A stretch of 64,000 bases of DNA. Source: Kappaphycus alvarezii. Its lineage: Eukaryota; Rhodophyta; Florideophyceae; Gigartinales; Solieriaceae. The stretch is taken from assembly GCA_002205965.3 (NCBI GenBank), contig NADL03000067.1:1-64000 (forward strand), in the 5' to 3' direction. The notes under the pieces were generated by a model. That model was not told the DNA's origin. It saw nothing but the letters and a program-made list of their open reading frames with translations, and ran no database searches. The position numbers and the translations under genes were made by a program. Positions 9,640 to 22,499 of this stretch are shown piece after piece; position 1 is the stretch's first letter, and each line of letters opens with the position of its first letter.

Positions 9640-12600
9640 AGTTCCTTTTGAAAATTCCAGCTGTTCGAAGAAGTCCAAACCTTGCGATGCTGTGGAACCA
9701 TGATTTCTCATGAGGGCGCCCATTTTGCTTCAAACTAGATTATTGGAGATTGGCGATTGACATCTTAATGATCCTAGTCTTTCACTAAATGTACAAAAAT
9801 ATCCTCTTGAATTCGGATTAGTTCTTAGCTTCAAAAAAGAGTTCTGGATTCTACGGAGACATGTCATAGTAGAATTTGAATGTGGCACAATCCACATTTC
9901 CTAGGAAATCAAGCGCTTTCCTCTAGTCATATTTGGACGCCTTGGTTACATTTTGGACGCTAAAGATTTTTTTATGGGACTTCGCGCGTGCAGTCGATCA
10001 CAACCCTGATGGTGTCAGAATTTTCGGCCCTGCGCACGAAAAAAATGATAAAGAGGGACCGCAAGGGGAAAGTAGCGGTTAGATACGAGATGAAGGGGAC
10101 TCTATCGTTTATTTTTCCCGTGTTCCTGCTTTGCAATTAATTATTTGTCCATTTCAGAATATTCAGAAGAAGTACAATTAGCAGTAGCTACTTTTGGATA
10201 AACAAAAATTAAAACAAAACTAAGATATCTCAGATAGTTACACAGTGATGTTTAGTGAAGAAAATGCTATGCATAGCCATCGATAACCATAAAATTGCAT
10301 AATATTCAACTTCCGGTATCTCTCATAAACATATTCAAACCCCAAAACACTAAAGTACAGTGTATTTTTGTTTACGCTTACAACATAACTAACAAATTTC
10401 AAGTTGGGGCTTGGAATTTAATCTCAATACTGCAACAAAAATGCTTTCGAAGTCGATAATGTTCGAAGTACGATACAGTGTTTTCCATATATATATATAT
10501 ATGTGAAATCCCCCTCAGTCAAAAGCGCTAAATGATTGCAACTAGAGCCAATTAAGATTACTATAGAAGGGAATAATATTTTAAAATAGGAATTGTTTCA
10601 CATTAGAACGTCTTTCTAATGTATATTGTATAAAATATAAGAAATTAGCCTCTTTTCATAGACAAATACAATTTATATATGTTCAATATACAGTTCTATA
10701 GGCAGCTATTTCCCTCACTGCTATTTAAAGCTACGTAGTCTAAACTTTTCTTATTATGGCCATCTATTTACACTAAGTTAGACAAAATTTCAGTACTTGT
10801 TGTAAAGTAGGGTACTATGGAGAAATCCGCTGGGGATCGTACACCCTAGAGAAATAGGTGTTTCAGAGATGTAACTACGGCACCTACTTGCCTGTAAAAT
10901 GTCCCAGATCCTTGGTCGTCCAAGAAAGAACCATGAACAATTTTATTTCAAGCTACTCAACTCTTACCATAGCAAAAACGTCCACAGTTTTCAGGCCCTT
11001 CGTTACCACTAGTAGCCTATTTTTATTCCATTGAATTGAATTTTCGCGACGTACCTCTTTAAAAACTAAACTCCTACATATGTAGTGGTTTAAAAGAGTT
11101 TAAAGAGGTTCAACTTCCTTCAGTAGGTGTTCATAAATATCTTAAAAGTTTTTGTAAGTACTTTTTTTGACCAGAAAAATATAGAGCCTAAATTTGTTGT
11201 AAAATACAGTATGTTACCCACTGATGCTACTTTTTAGTACCGTATACACTATAAACGATGTTATTTCACTCCACTTGCCATCGTGCATGTCAGATTTAGT
11301 AGAGTCACTTTATCTTGTGAAGCTGTGAGTCGATCCTCTGTATTTTTATTATGAGCTGTATGCATTCTATACCCAATTCGGTAGCCAAGAATTGCATCCA
11401 CTATGTCTTGATGGCCTCGCTACACCACTATGGCCATCATTCGCTCCATATTTTATAAAAAATATCCGCGAAAGAGAAGCGCATCAAAAAGTAGTGCAAA
11501 TCGAGAATGCATATGTAACTGGCTTAGCGAACAAAACGGAAAGTTAATTTCAATGAGGCTCCCGATCGCCAGACAGAATTTGAAATAATAAAGCAATGTT
11601 AGGATTTAATGGCAAGTCCGGAAAAAATCCTGAAGGTTTGAGAGAAAGGAGCGGATGGAGTCCCTTAATCTAGGTAGCGTTTTTATTTTGTTTAGTAACC
11701 AAAAAAGCCACCATTTAAAATTAACGGATTTATTACAGAAAAGTGGTAAGTGCCTCTGCAAATGAAACAAAATCTGCTTCTTGGAAGTAAAAATGTTTTA
11801 ATTTCTCAAACGGTTGAATACATAGATTCAAGAACGCTAGGGAATCAGGCTTTTTGGATTTATCTGGGAGATTGGTTATGTACATAATTCCTCTGCACGA
11901 CTAGATAACACTAAGTTACTGAACGGTTGAAAATAAGATTCGCGAATCAAATCTTCAATGCGCTTTAAGTACGATTTTTACATTTTTTAGATGTAAATTG
12001 TCAATTTCATCCAAAAATAATTTCTGTAAAGAATGTCATGAAGGATATAATTTCATATACAACATGGTGCAAAGAATGTGCTTCAGAATAATTGTAATTT
12101 CAAGTGATTAGCCCCGCATTCTGTCTAAGGGCGTTTCATAAAAAATTCTAGTGCTTGGGCTCGATGAAAATGCGAAAAGAAACGCTTGGATAACTTATGA
12201 TATATTCAGTGACCAACTCAAGCATTTTGAGGAATAAATCGCCAAAGAACATGCAAGAACGCATTTTTGCTTGTCGAAAAGTACCGCGCTCATGAAAATA
12301 TCCCTAAACTATGAAATGGGGAGGTTACTTTTTATCACCGAATACAACAACTAGCAGGGTATTAGTAGACGCTCAGATAATCAAATTCCCTTTCATGAAG
12401 TTGAATTATCTTCAATTTCAGAAGGATTGTGCAGTGTACCTTAGAAATCACAGTGTTAAAAATATTTACAAATTGGATGTTTTGACAGCTATGATTGCAG
12501 GTAAGAGAATCTCGGAAAAGCTGTCTGCTAATTTTGTTCCAAACTGCTGCTAAAGTAACTTACTGGGATTATTCAACACAGCTGTGCTTAGGAAGCAAGT

Positions 12601-13070
12601 ATGGGTGTTAAAACTTCAATTGGGAAAACCAGCGGATACAGTTAAAAATCTTACTGCAAAATTGGCAGTGCTGTGATGCACGTATACTCGTGAATCATAA
12701 AGGTAGGAATTAATGCACTGTAGAATTAATAGAAGAAATAGTTGTTGTAGTAATTTTAGGAGAAAGTTCGGATAACGATGGAGACATTAAAGATAAGAAG
12801 GATACAGCGTAATCTAATGTTGTGGAGCCACTACTACCACATAGGGAACGAATGAGGACTTCAACCATAGAAAAAGATATTTGGACATCCATATCGCTTA
12901 AGTGTGGTTTTAGATCATGCTAGTTCCTAGACCATTTTCAATCTGACAAGGCCAATATAATCAACTGACTATATTTTGTAATTTTTATTGCCAATATATG
13001 GCATGTGTATTTTTGCAATTTTCTCTATAATATCGCTACATTTAACTTTTACGCTTACCCCAGATCCAGT
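9640..13070. other. AT-rich gene desert
   Basis: More than 3 kb of AT-rich sequence in which the longest ORFs show no recognisable motif. It holds a short TA microsatellite (about 10486-10501). It is probably deeply decayed transposon sequence, but nothing identifies the source. Confidence 0.5.
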
Positions 13071-13190
13071 TCTCAGCTCTTCAAGTTTTCAATGAAGAAA
13101 AAGGTGTACCGCTCAGCCAGTAGGGAGTAGACGACAGGAATTTCGTGGGAAATATTGGCGGTCTCCGCTGCACCCTCCGCCTTCTTTTTC

Positions 13191-13318
13191 GTAACAGCCC
13201 TTCCATTGGACTCAATGAGAACACCTAGAAGACCCAAATATCTGTTTGTAAAGGCTTGTAACAGCCCTTCCATTGGACTCAATGAGAACACCTAGAAGAC
13301 CCAAATTTCTGTTTATAA
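13191..13318. repeat. 67-base tandem duplication, two copies
   Basis: Copy 1 (13191-13257) and copy 2 (from 13258) both read GTAACAGCCCTTCCATTGG and onward through the CCTAGAAGACCCAAAT block, with a few differences at the 3' end. A simple direct duplication lying just upstream of a LINE fragment. Confidence 0.85.
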
Positions 13319-13389
13319 ACGACTTGTCCGGATCGGGCTAATTTACTTCGATAACTCCCACCCTCTAGGTGTCCGAAAAAAAATTTTTC

Positions 13390-13860
13390 GAACTTTTGTG
13401 CACCCTTACCAGCCGCAAAAGTTCGCAGAAGCCTTCCTAGAGGGCAATATAGAGGCCTATAACCGCACAATTGCCCTCCTTCATAACGTTGAGGACCAAC
13501 GCGCACTCTTCCATATGCATATGATATGTTCTTCAGCTTGTCTATGCAGGCATGCCTTCATGCTCGCCAAACCCGCCACACCACTTCCACTGCGGATGTC
13601 TCTGACGCTCTGTACAATTCTTGGTGCCCGGCTCCGTACCGTATCTCCCTCACTAGCACCTCCTGGAATAAAAAGTACCTCCCCTTCCAGCTCGGTGGCC
13701 ACATTTCCTCCCTCCCCCGCCCGTAACTCCACGACGGCGCCTCTTCGAGTATCATTGACGCTGAACCGGCACGCGAACAGTAAATCTCGTACACGTAAAT
13801 CTACTCCTTTGGAATAATCCGTATTCGCTTCTGCGGGGGACGATCTTTTCTGCTCTGACG
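13390..13860 (+). mobile_element. LINE fragment, reverse transcriptase thumb region
   Basis: The plus strand encodes EAYNRTIALLHNVEDQRALF and, in neighbouring frames, SSACLCRHAF and KYLPFQLGGH. These match the order found downstream of the polymerase core in the LINE at 34.7-35.1 kb (a helical thumb followed by a LPFRLGGLG block). Frames change several times. It may belong to the same insertion as the fragment at 14.76-15.1 kb. Confidence 0.6.
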
Positions 13861-14750
13861 GGCCCAGTATTTACTTACAAAATTTCTGACCAATTTCCGA
13901 GATCTCTCTCAGCAGCCCATCCTCCGCCCGACTAATCCTGAAGATACTGCTGCTTAACTTCTTAAAACACAAAATTGGGTGAAACACAGAGGGTAATTTT
14001 AATTTAGCAGATAACATGGCTTATACTCAGTCAACTTGAAAGTAGTGTGCATGCACGTGAAATTTTGCGGCAGGCGCAAAAAAGCTTCACTCTGCCTGCA
14101 AATAGGGGGACCATTAAGCAAATGAGTCACCTTCAAGATTATTTCCAAAGGGTATTGTCCCTTTAAATTATAAATTGCACCTCCGAGACCCGTTCCATCT
14201 CGCGACCGGCGAAATTTCTGACAAGTTCCTTGACGACTGCAAACACATTCGGATTTCAGCCTCCGACCATTGAGATGGGGACAGGAAATAGTCTGTTTTC
14301 CCCTAGAACTTCAGCAACAAATGATTATCATCTCCGCTTCTTCCCCAATTGAGTAGCATTGAGGTCTTTGAGTGTGTTGAACCATTAAATTTTGCCCCAT
14401 AAGGGTGCTAGTGGTTTGACAAAAGTTATGTAGAAGTATTCCGTGCCATCGATAGCTCCCAGAGTCCTCGTTTCTTCTCTTTTCGAATACAAAAACCCTG
14501 ATTCACAGCACGATGCAAGAATGCAGGGCTAAAATACACTGACAAAAAGATGATCTGGCGGTCGATCCCAATCTGATGCACCAAAGTGCCCCAAATATGG
14601 ATTGTCGCTTCCCCTGTCTTTTCTTCTGACATACCCCCTATGCCGCCTTCCTCTGTGCCCACCTCTTCACCGTCACTACGGTCTCGAACGTCCAATAATC
14701 AGTTATACTCCGCTGAGACCTTGGTCTCCCGGTTTTAGGAACTTTCTTCC
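13860..14750. other. no gene recognised; spacer between two LINE pieces
   Basis: The two flanking LINE pieces are in the right order and orientation to be one element. This 0.9 kb would then be its decayed middle plus some inserted sequence. No motif is visible here. Confidence 0.35.
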
Positions 14751-14754
14751 CCTC

Positions 14755-15110
14755 CAGTGCCAACAGCGCACTCACCAGATGAAGAAAATTGCAGATCACG
14801 CCGCTTGTATTTGCCCATCCGGCTCCGAGTGCCTCTCCGCCCTAATTATTTACAAAACACTGTAGCATATTACTTAAACTGCAATGCAGCACTAGACTTT
14901 CAGTTTGGGGTACCGCTCCTCGTCGCGGGCACGAAACCATGCTTTCAGACTCACTGATCTCACCCTCCTATCCTTACCACCGCTGATCCGCCTCGCCCCA
15001 CTTCCTTTGGTATCACGGTGGTCTCGCCATTGGAGGCCATTTACACTAAGAAGGCAACCCAGAACACATGAAAACGATGAATACGTGGCATTCGGCGGAG
15101 AAAGAAATAA
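14755..15110 (+). mobile_element. LINE fragment, C-terminal zinc finger and VSP block
   Basis: The plus strand reads ADHAACICPSGSEC, then LDFQFGVPLLVAGTK, then ITVVSPLEAIYTKKATQ. These correspond in order to GDHAVDLCPSGFG, LDCQFEVPLLVPGTE and VTVVSPFKGDV in the LINE at 34 kb. There are several stops and frame changes. Confidence 0.65.
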
Positions 15111-16455
15111 GTGGCCCAATTTTTGAAAACATTTCGAAAAAAGTTGTGCATGGTTCATCGAAACTTTGAGACTATTATCAAAAATACGACTAATAAATTC
15201 TGTCACTTCCGCTAGGACATGTCTTTTGTGGGCGGGAACTGGTTGTTTGAGGCCGCAAATATGTAAAAACTATTCAAGACGACTCTACATGGGTAGCAGA
15301 AACGTAAGGGAAAATGAAAATTCAAAAACAAATTGAAAAACATTGTTAATTAAAACTATTCGTTCTTCCAAAGTGTCCTCAATTGATCATTAATTGATGA
15401 TTTTTGTCGAGTAGGCTGTGTTTCCTATCCAAGGTATCATTTTTACGCGAACTTAGTTCTGGTGAGACGAAAAATTCTTTATCGTACTATTATTTTCAGT
15501 AACTGCAGCGTTCGGATTTTAAAAAAAGGTTCCGTAAATAAGTACCATGAAAAAATGTACTTATGGGACAGAAAAATACAGTAAGTAGATGCTAATCATC
15601 TTCACCTATACACAGCTGCGGCCGTAGCATCCACCTTCAGGTACTGAAAGGATAAAATGTGGCAAATTGAAACTATAGTCAAAGGTGAACAAGAGTGGAG
15701 AAGTGCTTTGCCCGAGCAACATTAAAATTATCGATTATTTTGATTTGATTGAGCTTCTCTACCGTTGGAGTTGTAGATTGGACTAAAAATTACAGAAAAT
15801 ATTTCTTTTACTGAAATTACCCTAAACTTTGTTCTCATGAGATTAAAATGTCAATTCATGTATCCTTATACAAGTAAAAGAGCCCGATAGCCACCAACTA
15901 CTTGATATATTTCATATTTAGATATTTTAGTGAAAGCTGCGTATGTTGACAATTGCAAAGAGAGGAATCCTCAAATGCAACTTGCAATGAAACGGTCAAA
16001 AAAATACATCGTTCCCCAGTTGTATTATCTTTTTGTCATGTTTTTCATCAATGATATCAATTAAAATTAGACTTCAAGAATGAAATAATGTCAACAAACT
16101 CTGCGACTTTCTAAGGAGGGAGTGGTGAGTAGAAAATTTGTCGAAACAAATTAAGGCTATCACTGGTACTTTATAGGCTACAAGAGAAGTGTTACAGTGT
16201 AATTTATTACTTCTTTGTCGATCAAAGCCCTTTAATTACCAATCATTCGTCACGAGACAAAGTTAGCTCACGAGAGCTAGGATAAAGCGTGCAGTACTAC
16301 TTTAGTGTAATTCCGATGATAAAAGATGATCGTGATGGTCTAGGTTACACTGTGCTACGTACAACTTCAGTACAAAGCTATGCTGCGGGGGGGGGGGTAA
16401 AGATTCACTCACGACAAGAGACAAATGCACATTGATGCTATGTGCTCTCCAGATT
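15110..16455. other. AT-rich, nothing recognised
   Basis: There are no ORFs with motifs. A run of ten G at 16387-16396 is the only simple-sequence feature. Confidence 0.45.
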
Positions 16456-16990
16456 CAAGAGTCTAGATAATCAATTTGAATACCGACAGTAGAAACCTCA
16501 ATTTTTTGCTCATACAGATTCATAACATCCAAATCTGGATTCTTCTCGGATCTGTATTGGTATTTCGACACCCGGCTTTCTAGGGGCATAAATTGAGGAA
16601 CTACTTGCGATTCCCTATCATTCCATCTGGGCGCACAACCCACTGTAGTACGTCTAATTGTAGATGGCCAGTGCCCATCAAGTTTGTCGTGGCTTTGCAT
16701 AATCCGCGCTTGGCTAGGGAATCTGCGGGATTGTCATCACTACGGATACAACCAATATCTGAAATCTCTCCGTTCCCATATGCCTCCCTTGCAGCCATCA
16801 CATCTGCCATAGGTCATCTCTCGGTTGTAGTAGAATTCTTGTTAATGGCCTTAAAAAGGCTTTCCGAGTCCGTGTACAGTTTGAAGAGATAGTTTTTTTT
16901 CGATCAATGATCCCACGGTATGGCATACGGTGTATCCCAGTCCTACCCAGCAGCAAAAGCATTGCATTCCCCACCTAGGACGGACCCATG
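16455..16990 (-). mobile_element. Ty1/copia-type RNase H fossil
   Basis: On the minus strand the order is ECNAFAAGLGYTVCH, KAINKNSTTTER and DIGCIRSDDNPADSLAKRG, then a tail with LQLDVLQWVVR. The DNPAD(A/S)L-K block followed by a QWV-R tail is the usual C-terminal end of RNase H in copia-like polyproteins. Only this last domain remains. It is broken and old. Confidence 0.6.
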
Positions 16991-17105
16991 CGGGGGGGAA
17001 AGGGATGGGTCGGTAAGACGGCTGGCGGGGGGGCAGCATGTAGGGGGGTAGAAGGGGAAGCAGCATTTAGGGGGGGTGCAGGTGAGCCGGTGCAGGTGAG
17101 CCAAG
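16985..17105. repeat. G-rich tract with G-runs of 4 to 9 and a small direct duplication
   Basis: The plus strand has repeated G-runs (for example near 16991-16997, 17028-17034, 17043-17048 and 17071-17077). It ends in a doubled GGTGCAGGTGAGCC at 17078-17102. The spacing of G-runs would allow quadruplex structures. It directly follows the copia RNase H fossil. Confidence 0.6.
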
Positions 17106-17141
17106 ACACCAGTAGTTTTCAATAACTCCACAGAGTAACAT

Positions 17142-17162
17142 TTACAGTACAGTACTGTACAT
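17142..17162. repeat. GTAC-palindrome cluster
   Basis: TTACAGTACAGTACTGTACA, the same palindromic word found around host genes. Here it lies in a TE-rich region. Confidence 0.6.
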
Positions 17163-17164
17163 GA

Positions 17165-19020
17165 AAGTCAGGCGCCGCCTGAATTATATTTTGCCGCTGA
17201 ATTGGCGCCTGAAAGGCCCCTGACAGTCACGCTTGAAAATCGGCATTAACCACCGCTGTGGGGCATGTCAAGATCGTTGGAGCTTGCGAAAATGCTACAT
17301 TTTAGTTACAGCACACACATGTATCTTTACTGTGCTGTTGTCAAATGCACTAAACGCTACCTTCATACTGCGTAGGTCGACAAAGTCCGAGCAAACCAAA
17401 GGCAACAAGCAATATAATACTAGCATACCAGCATAACAGCGCACCAACCAGGTCACCGGCATGCTACCATAACAGCGCACCAACATACCATCATGCCAGC
17501 AACCAACATCAGCATAACAGCACATAGGCATACAAACATATCTACATACCAGCATACCGACAACATCACAATGAAACTAGCACAGCTGCGGATATTGTAC
17601 AAAAACCCGCCACCGAAGCCAAAGGCCGCAGCCAGCGGACACTGCAAACGGACACAACAAACCATCGCAGATATCAGTGGCAGCAATATCATAAAAAGAG
17701 AACAGCAACCAAAAAGTTACAACATAACCTATCAATTCAACAAAGTCGATTGGTATCCATCGCGTTTCATTCAAACTTCGAAGATACGACAAGTGTGTTG
17801 TATTAATGATCGTTAACGGAGATCAACAGCTCTCGTTGTAATTTGCGCCCACTCCTCATGACTCTTTTATTTGATCTCACATTTCTGTTAAATACATGAA
17901 TCTAAAGGGGTTTTTAGACGACTGTTATACAGAGCAGTTTCGAGTAGAGAGGGAGGAATTTACGTACTAAGTTATTTTTCCGCTCTGCTGTTTGATACTG
18001 GCAGGTTTTTATACTCGTAAGCCGTTCCTGGTCCTGAAGTGTTGGGAGGGACCATTTTTGCCTGAGTGAAACGTGGCTTTTGGCAGATGGAGAAAAAAGG
18101 TAGTCAGGTTGGAACGAATATAGGAACATAATCCGTTTGAATGTAGGGGTTTCCATGAAGTCTAGCATTGATAAGTTTAACTCTCTTTCTTCTGTCCGTA
18201 AAAACCCAGCAGAATAGATAGAAAAGGACAAAAAGCAATATTGTGGTGATTAAGAGATGTTTGGGTAGCTATTTGACACACATAGCGGTTTGGGACGGAT
18301 CCAAGACGTTTTGTATTAAAAGTAGACCAAAGTGGAGTGTCATTATTCTCAGTACTTTGAGTGGACGGTTTTGTGTGACCCCTGAGAACGGTGAGGGTCA
18401 GCCACGGGAGTAAGTGAGGGTAGAAAGGAATGTTTCGAGCAAAGCGGTTCTGGTCAACGAAGTACAGGCATGAGATTTGGCTGAAGCGCGTATATGATGG
18501 ATGTTGACGGAAGGACGTTAGTTGAGAACGGTTTTTCGCATCCAAGGACCAAAATTCCTGGGGAAGAGCAGTTTGATGGATTCCATTGTATATTGGAGGA
18601 TTACATCAATACGACAGTGTGAATAATTTGTTCCTCAGGCTGGATGAATCAAAGAAAAAGCATGTTCTTTTCAGTCCTATAATTCTTACTAATTGTAACA
18701 TACAATGTTATGGAACTTACGTACTATGGCTTTCATTCCCGCAATTATTAAGTGAAATTTCTTTTTCCCTCTGTAATAAGTGAAATTACAAAATTTTTGT
18801 GGTGAATGTTACTTACGAAAACAGTTAAGAGGTCTTCTTCTGCGCCGTGAAATGCAAACGCAATTTCTGGGATGACAACCGTAACGAGATTTTTGCGGGA
18901 TCGTTGACCATGTCATATACCCAAATTCATGCCCCAAGTTCTGTTCTCTGTGAGTATATAAAGGTACTGGGGGTCTGCTCTTTTGTTTTACTCGATAGAA
19001 AAACATTTATCTGACAATAA
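17165..19020. other. no gene recognised; loose CAGCATAACAGCGCACCAAC repeats
   Basis: At about 17420-17560 a loosely repeated phrase (ACCAGCATAACAGCGCACCA and variants) recurs several times. Minus-strand ORFs of about 105 and 122 codons (17914-18231, 18177-18545) overlap in different frames and show no known motif. Confidence 0.4.
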
Positions 19021-19023
19021 TCA

Positions 19024-19165
19024 TTGGAAAATGCTCCACCCACACATACGGAGGCGGATGGTCCTGAGGTTCACGGAGCTCAAAGTCTCCGCTTCCGAAC
19101 CATTCAAATAATTACGCACGGTCTCTCCGCCACTTGTATGGTACAGAACTTCAAAATCACTCTCG
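19024..19165. repeat. dispersed repeat, copy 1 (partner at 25460-25600)
   Basis: From TGGAAAATGCTCCACCCACA to the GGTACAGAACTTCA block the sequence matches 25460-25600 in the same orientation, at roughly 75-80 percent by eye. The two copies bracket the copia and Harbinger fossils between them. They could be LTR remnants or copies of a small non-coding repeat. Confidence 0.55.
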
Positions 19166-19689
19166 GAAGCCGAGTTCTGCTTCGCCTCAAAACAAGTTCA
19201 CAAGCTCACTAAAAAAATCATGTCTATGACAAATAGAAAACCATTGCGCTGTATATTCAACTGGTTAATGTCTGAAACATTTGAAATTTTCATTTAACCC
19301 TTGCCCTCAATGAGTGTGCTTCCCGTACTCGCGCAATCTCTGCGGTTTCTTCTTGATTTGCAATGGTCAAGTGATTCCACTTGCTTTCCTTGCCTGAATA
19401 AGTAAGCCAGGCATAAATCATCTTCTTATCGGGCCCGCGCAATCTTTTCTGTCCCTTCTCCACCATTCAAAAGAACGACGGACGTCCACATGAATTAAAA
19501 AAATTTTGAAAACAGCAAATGATATATAACTAAATAACAATGAATCATCTGTTGCGACCTTCAATTTTAAAACCCTTTCTGGCAGCAAAACCCGATGGGA
19601 AAATCAAATCAGTGGGAAAAGTATGAGTTTTCCAGTAAAAAGAATAAATTATTACGTGAAAAAAACAAATTTAAAGCACAAAACAATGG

Positions 19690-21800
19690 TTAGTAAGATA
19701 AAAGTGGACTTTCAAGTGTTCCAGACTAGATCGCAGAGATCATCTGAAGAATATCTGCAATTATATTAGCAGTGAGAGGTTTTTTAAGCAGGCCAGCAGG
19801 CTGTGAGTTTCAGTACACATTCTTTACAGAAAAGATTTCTTTCCAAATTACATTTTTGATGGGGTGAATCTTGATCTCAATATGCTTGTTTCGCTCTGAA
19901 GCTTTGATCATAGGTTGCTAACGCAACTGGCGTGGTGCTGTCTGTCATAATCCTAGATGATCGGAGAAAAAATGAATCCTAGTTAAGCTGGCTGAACTGC
20001 ATCCACATATAGAGCCTTCTTTATCATTTCATCTGCTTCGTGTAAGCAGAAAGCGCATTGTAGTCAGCCTCACTGGAGCTAAAATAAATAGTGATCTGTC
20101 TCTTGAATGAACAGTAGATCAGGCTTCCATTTATGGATACAATTATTCCGGACGTAGAGTGCCTGGTCTCTATGCAATCCGCCCAGTCAACATCGCTGAA
20201 TCCATTGAGCGGAAGGGATCCCTTTGCAGGAAAAAGGATTGCTCTGTTGAGCGTGCGGGCGATATAACTCACCATCCGCTTGGAGAGTGAAGGTTCCGCA
20301 CTGTGTGTGGTTGCATCTGCCCTGACAGAATGCCACAGGCGAAAGAGAGGTCGGCTCGGGAGCAAATGGCGGGGTAAATTATACCGCCGAGAAGGGATCG
20401 GTAGCGTTCGTTATCAAGACTGGAAAGGAGGGCATCGTCATGTTGGAGGGAAGAAAGATTGGCGCTAAGGGCAATTGGAGTCGAGATCGGTTTGACATGG
20501 GATAAGCTATGTTCTATGAGTAGTCTTCGAAGGTAGTCTTTCTACCTTGACCATTTTCGAGGACTAGTGCTGGAGGGAAGTAAGGAGCCGTTGGTAACTG
20601 GAAGCGATAGCTACGTCACCGGAAAGAATGACTATGATAGCGAACCCCGAGTTTTGGCGAAGGAAATAAAGGCGGTTGTCAATTTCCGATTGGATAAAAC
20701 CGGGAGATGTGAATTTATGTTGGAAGAGAGATCCCCATATCGCTCCGCATTGTTTTACTCCGTGTAGTGACTTTCGAAGCAAGACAGCGCATCAAGGGGC
20801 TTCTCCCATGCCGCTAGAATCAGTCATTTGTCTTAGCAGGACAGAAACGTCCAAGTCACCGTGGGGTAAGCATTCGATATTTCAAGGCCTTTAAGGAGTA
20901 AGTCCTTGCCGACCACTTGTCAATCAACATTCTCATGGTTTCATGACGTACAACAGGAGCTTAGATTGCCTGGGGGTCAAAATCCCTGTAAGCTGGATGC
21001 TTATCTCCTCTAAGACAACAACGAGCCTTGTAAGGAGTCTTCTCGGCTACGCCAAAGGTTTATTTGATACGAAAATACCAAATAAACGGCAGAGATTGGT
21101 CCCCGGGCTTTAGGATGTCGTACTTTCATGTTTTGCTATCTGTCAGGGCCTTGTACTCCCTTTCGATACCCGAAGCCCACTCAGGTGCCTTGCAGGCTTC
21201 CATGAAGGTACGAGGGATCGGATTTTCTTTCATCTTAGCTTTCAGAGAACGAGTGATCTGGGAATAATGAGTGAAAAGCGCATTGGAGATGTGTTCGTCA
21301 ACGGGAAAATAAATTTGTTTCCCTTCTTCGGTCTCTGCATGCCCTCTGCCGGAGATATCTTCAAGCAGTGCTGAAGAAGGAAGGAAGATGTGTCTGCGGT
21401 AGTAACACAGCGAAATACAGTTCCCGATAGATCGTGATTATTTGTTCCTTTGGGTGGTAGACTGTGTATAGATTGACCAGTTGCGGTGTGAGGAACAAGC
21501 GATTGATCCCAATGTGTTCAGGCCTTTCGTGCCAAACGTTCACGGTAGGGTTTGAAGACCCTGATTTGACGAGTCTAGCGGTTGATAGTTTTTGATTTCG
21601 TTGTACTGGGTCTGGGAATGGAAAGAGGCCAACTTCGACTGGCTGTTCATGTAGTAACTTTCCTCTAGTCTTGTCAAATTGACGATAGCGATTCCAATCT
21701 GGGTCGTTGGGAAATTCAACTTTGACGAGGGCTTGTATTCTAGAATGGGCAACAACGTTTTCGTTGAGTCTTGGAGCATGCTTTGCTTCAATATCAAAAC
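19690..21800 (-). mobile_element. Ty1/copia retrotransposon fossil (pre-integrase to RNase H)
   Basis: On the minus strand, from high to low coordinates, there is a pre-integrase block (NVWHERPEHIGINRL near 21.5 kb). Next is the N-terminal part of the reverse transcriptase (APEWASGIEREYKALT near 21.17 kb), then its middle (RKSLHGVKQCGAIW near 20.75 kb). RNase H follows (GFSDVDWADCIETRHSTSG near 20.2 kb) and then its tail near 19.8 kb. The integrase core is largely missing. It is broken many times, with no intact LTR seen. Confidence 0.75.
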
Positions 21801-21899
21801 AAATTATTTTCCAGATAGAGTTAATAGCTCAAAAGAAACAATTCCTGTTCCTACAATTGAAAAGAAACTATCAGACGAAGGGCTTTCTGTGATCAAAAA

Positions 21900-22490
21900 T
21901 TCGGGCCGAAATTCGGAAACAACAACAAATGACACTAGCAGTAGCCAATGAGATGTTCCCACTTGGTTTCCCCACCATGTCACATTTTCTGTACGGAGGG
22001 GAAACTTTCCGTTTCCCCGCCGCACAAGAAATTAGGAAACAGACAAAAAAGCTTGAATAGCATGGCGGGGAAACAAATTTTATTGTTTCCATCACGTGCC
22101 TTGCTCCCGTAGACCTCCCGCCGCATTTTTCGCGAGCAAGGAACCATCTCCCGGTCCTCCGTCTTTCCCTCATTCCATCACGGATCCTTTTTCACAACTT
22201 CCCTACGTCTCTATGCCTCGCACAATAATGCAGCCTGTACCAGACTTTGCACGTATTGGAGAAGGCCTTGAAACCACAGAGAGACTCCAGGCCGACGGGA
22301 ACCTGTTTCAACCTTCCCAACTGCGCCCCCTTAACCTCGGTCTTACTAAAGGTGAATCCACACAAACGCCAGACAGGGAAGAAATCAGGTCCGGTTGTCC
22401 ACCCCCTGGAGCTGCGGCGCGAGCCTGTGGCTACGGAGGAACTCGCCCACAACACATGAACAAACACACCCAGTTGTGATTCAATCATAA
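21900..22490. other. no gene recognised
   Basis: A G/C-richer stretch with several overlapping short ORFs on both strands and no motif. It may be the promoter side of the decayed ORF that follows. Confidence 0.35.
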
Positions 22491-22499
22491 CTTACCCAA

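Noticed and set aside
17420-17560. A CRISPR-like array in the CAGCATAACAGCG repeats
   Set aside because: The repeats are loose, unevenly spaced and in a eukaryotic context; no repeat-spacer order.
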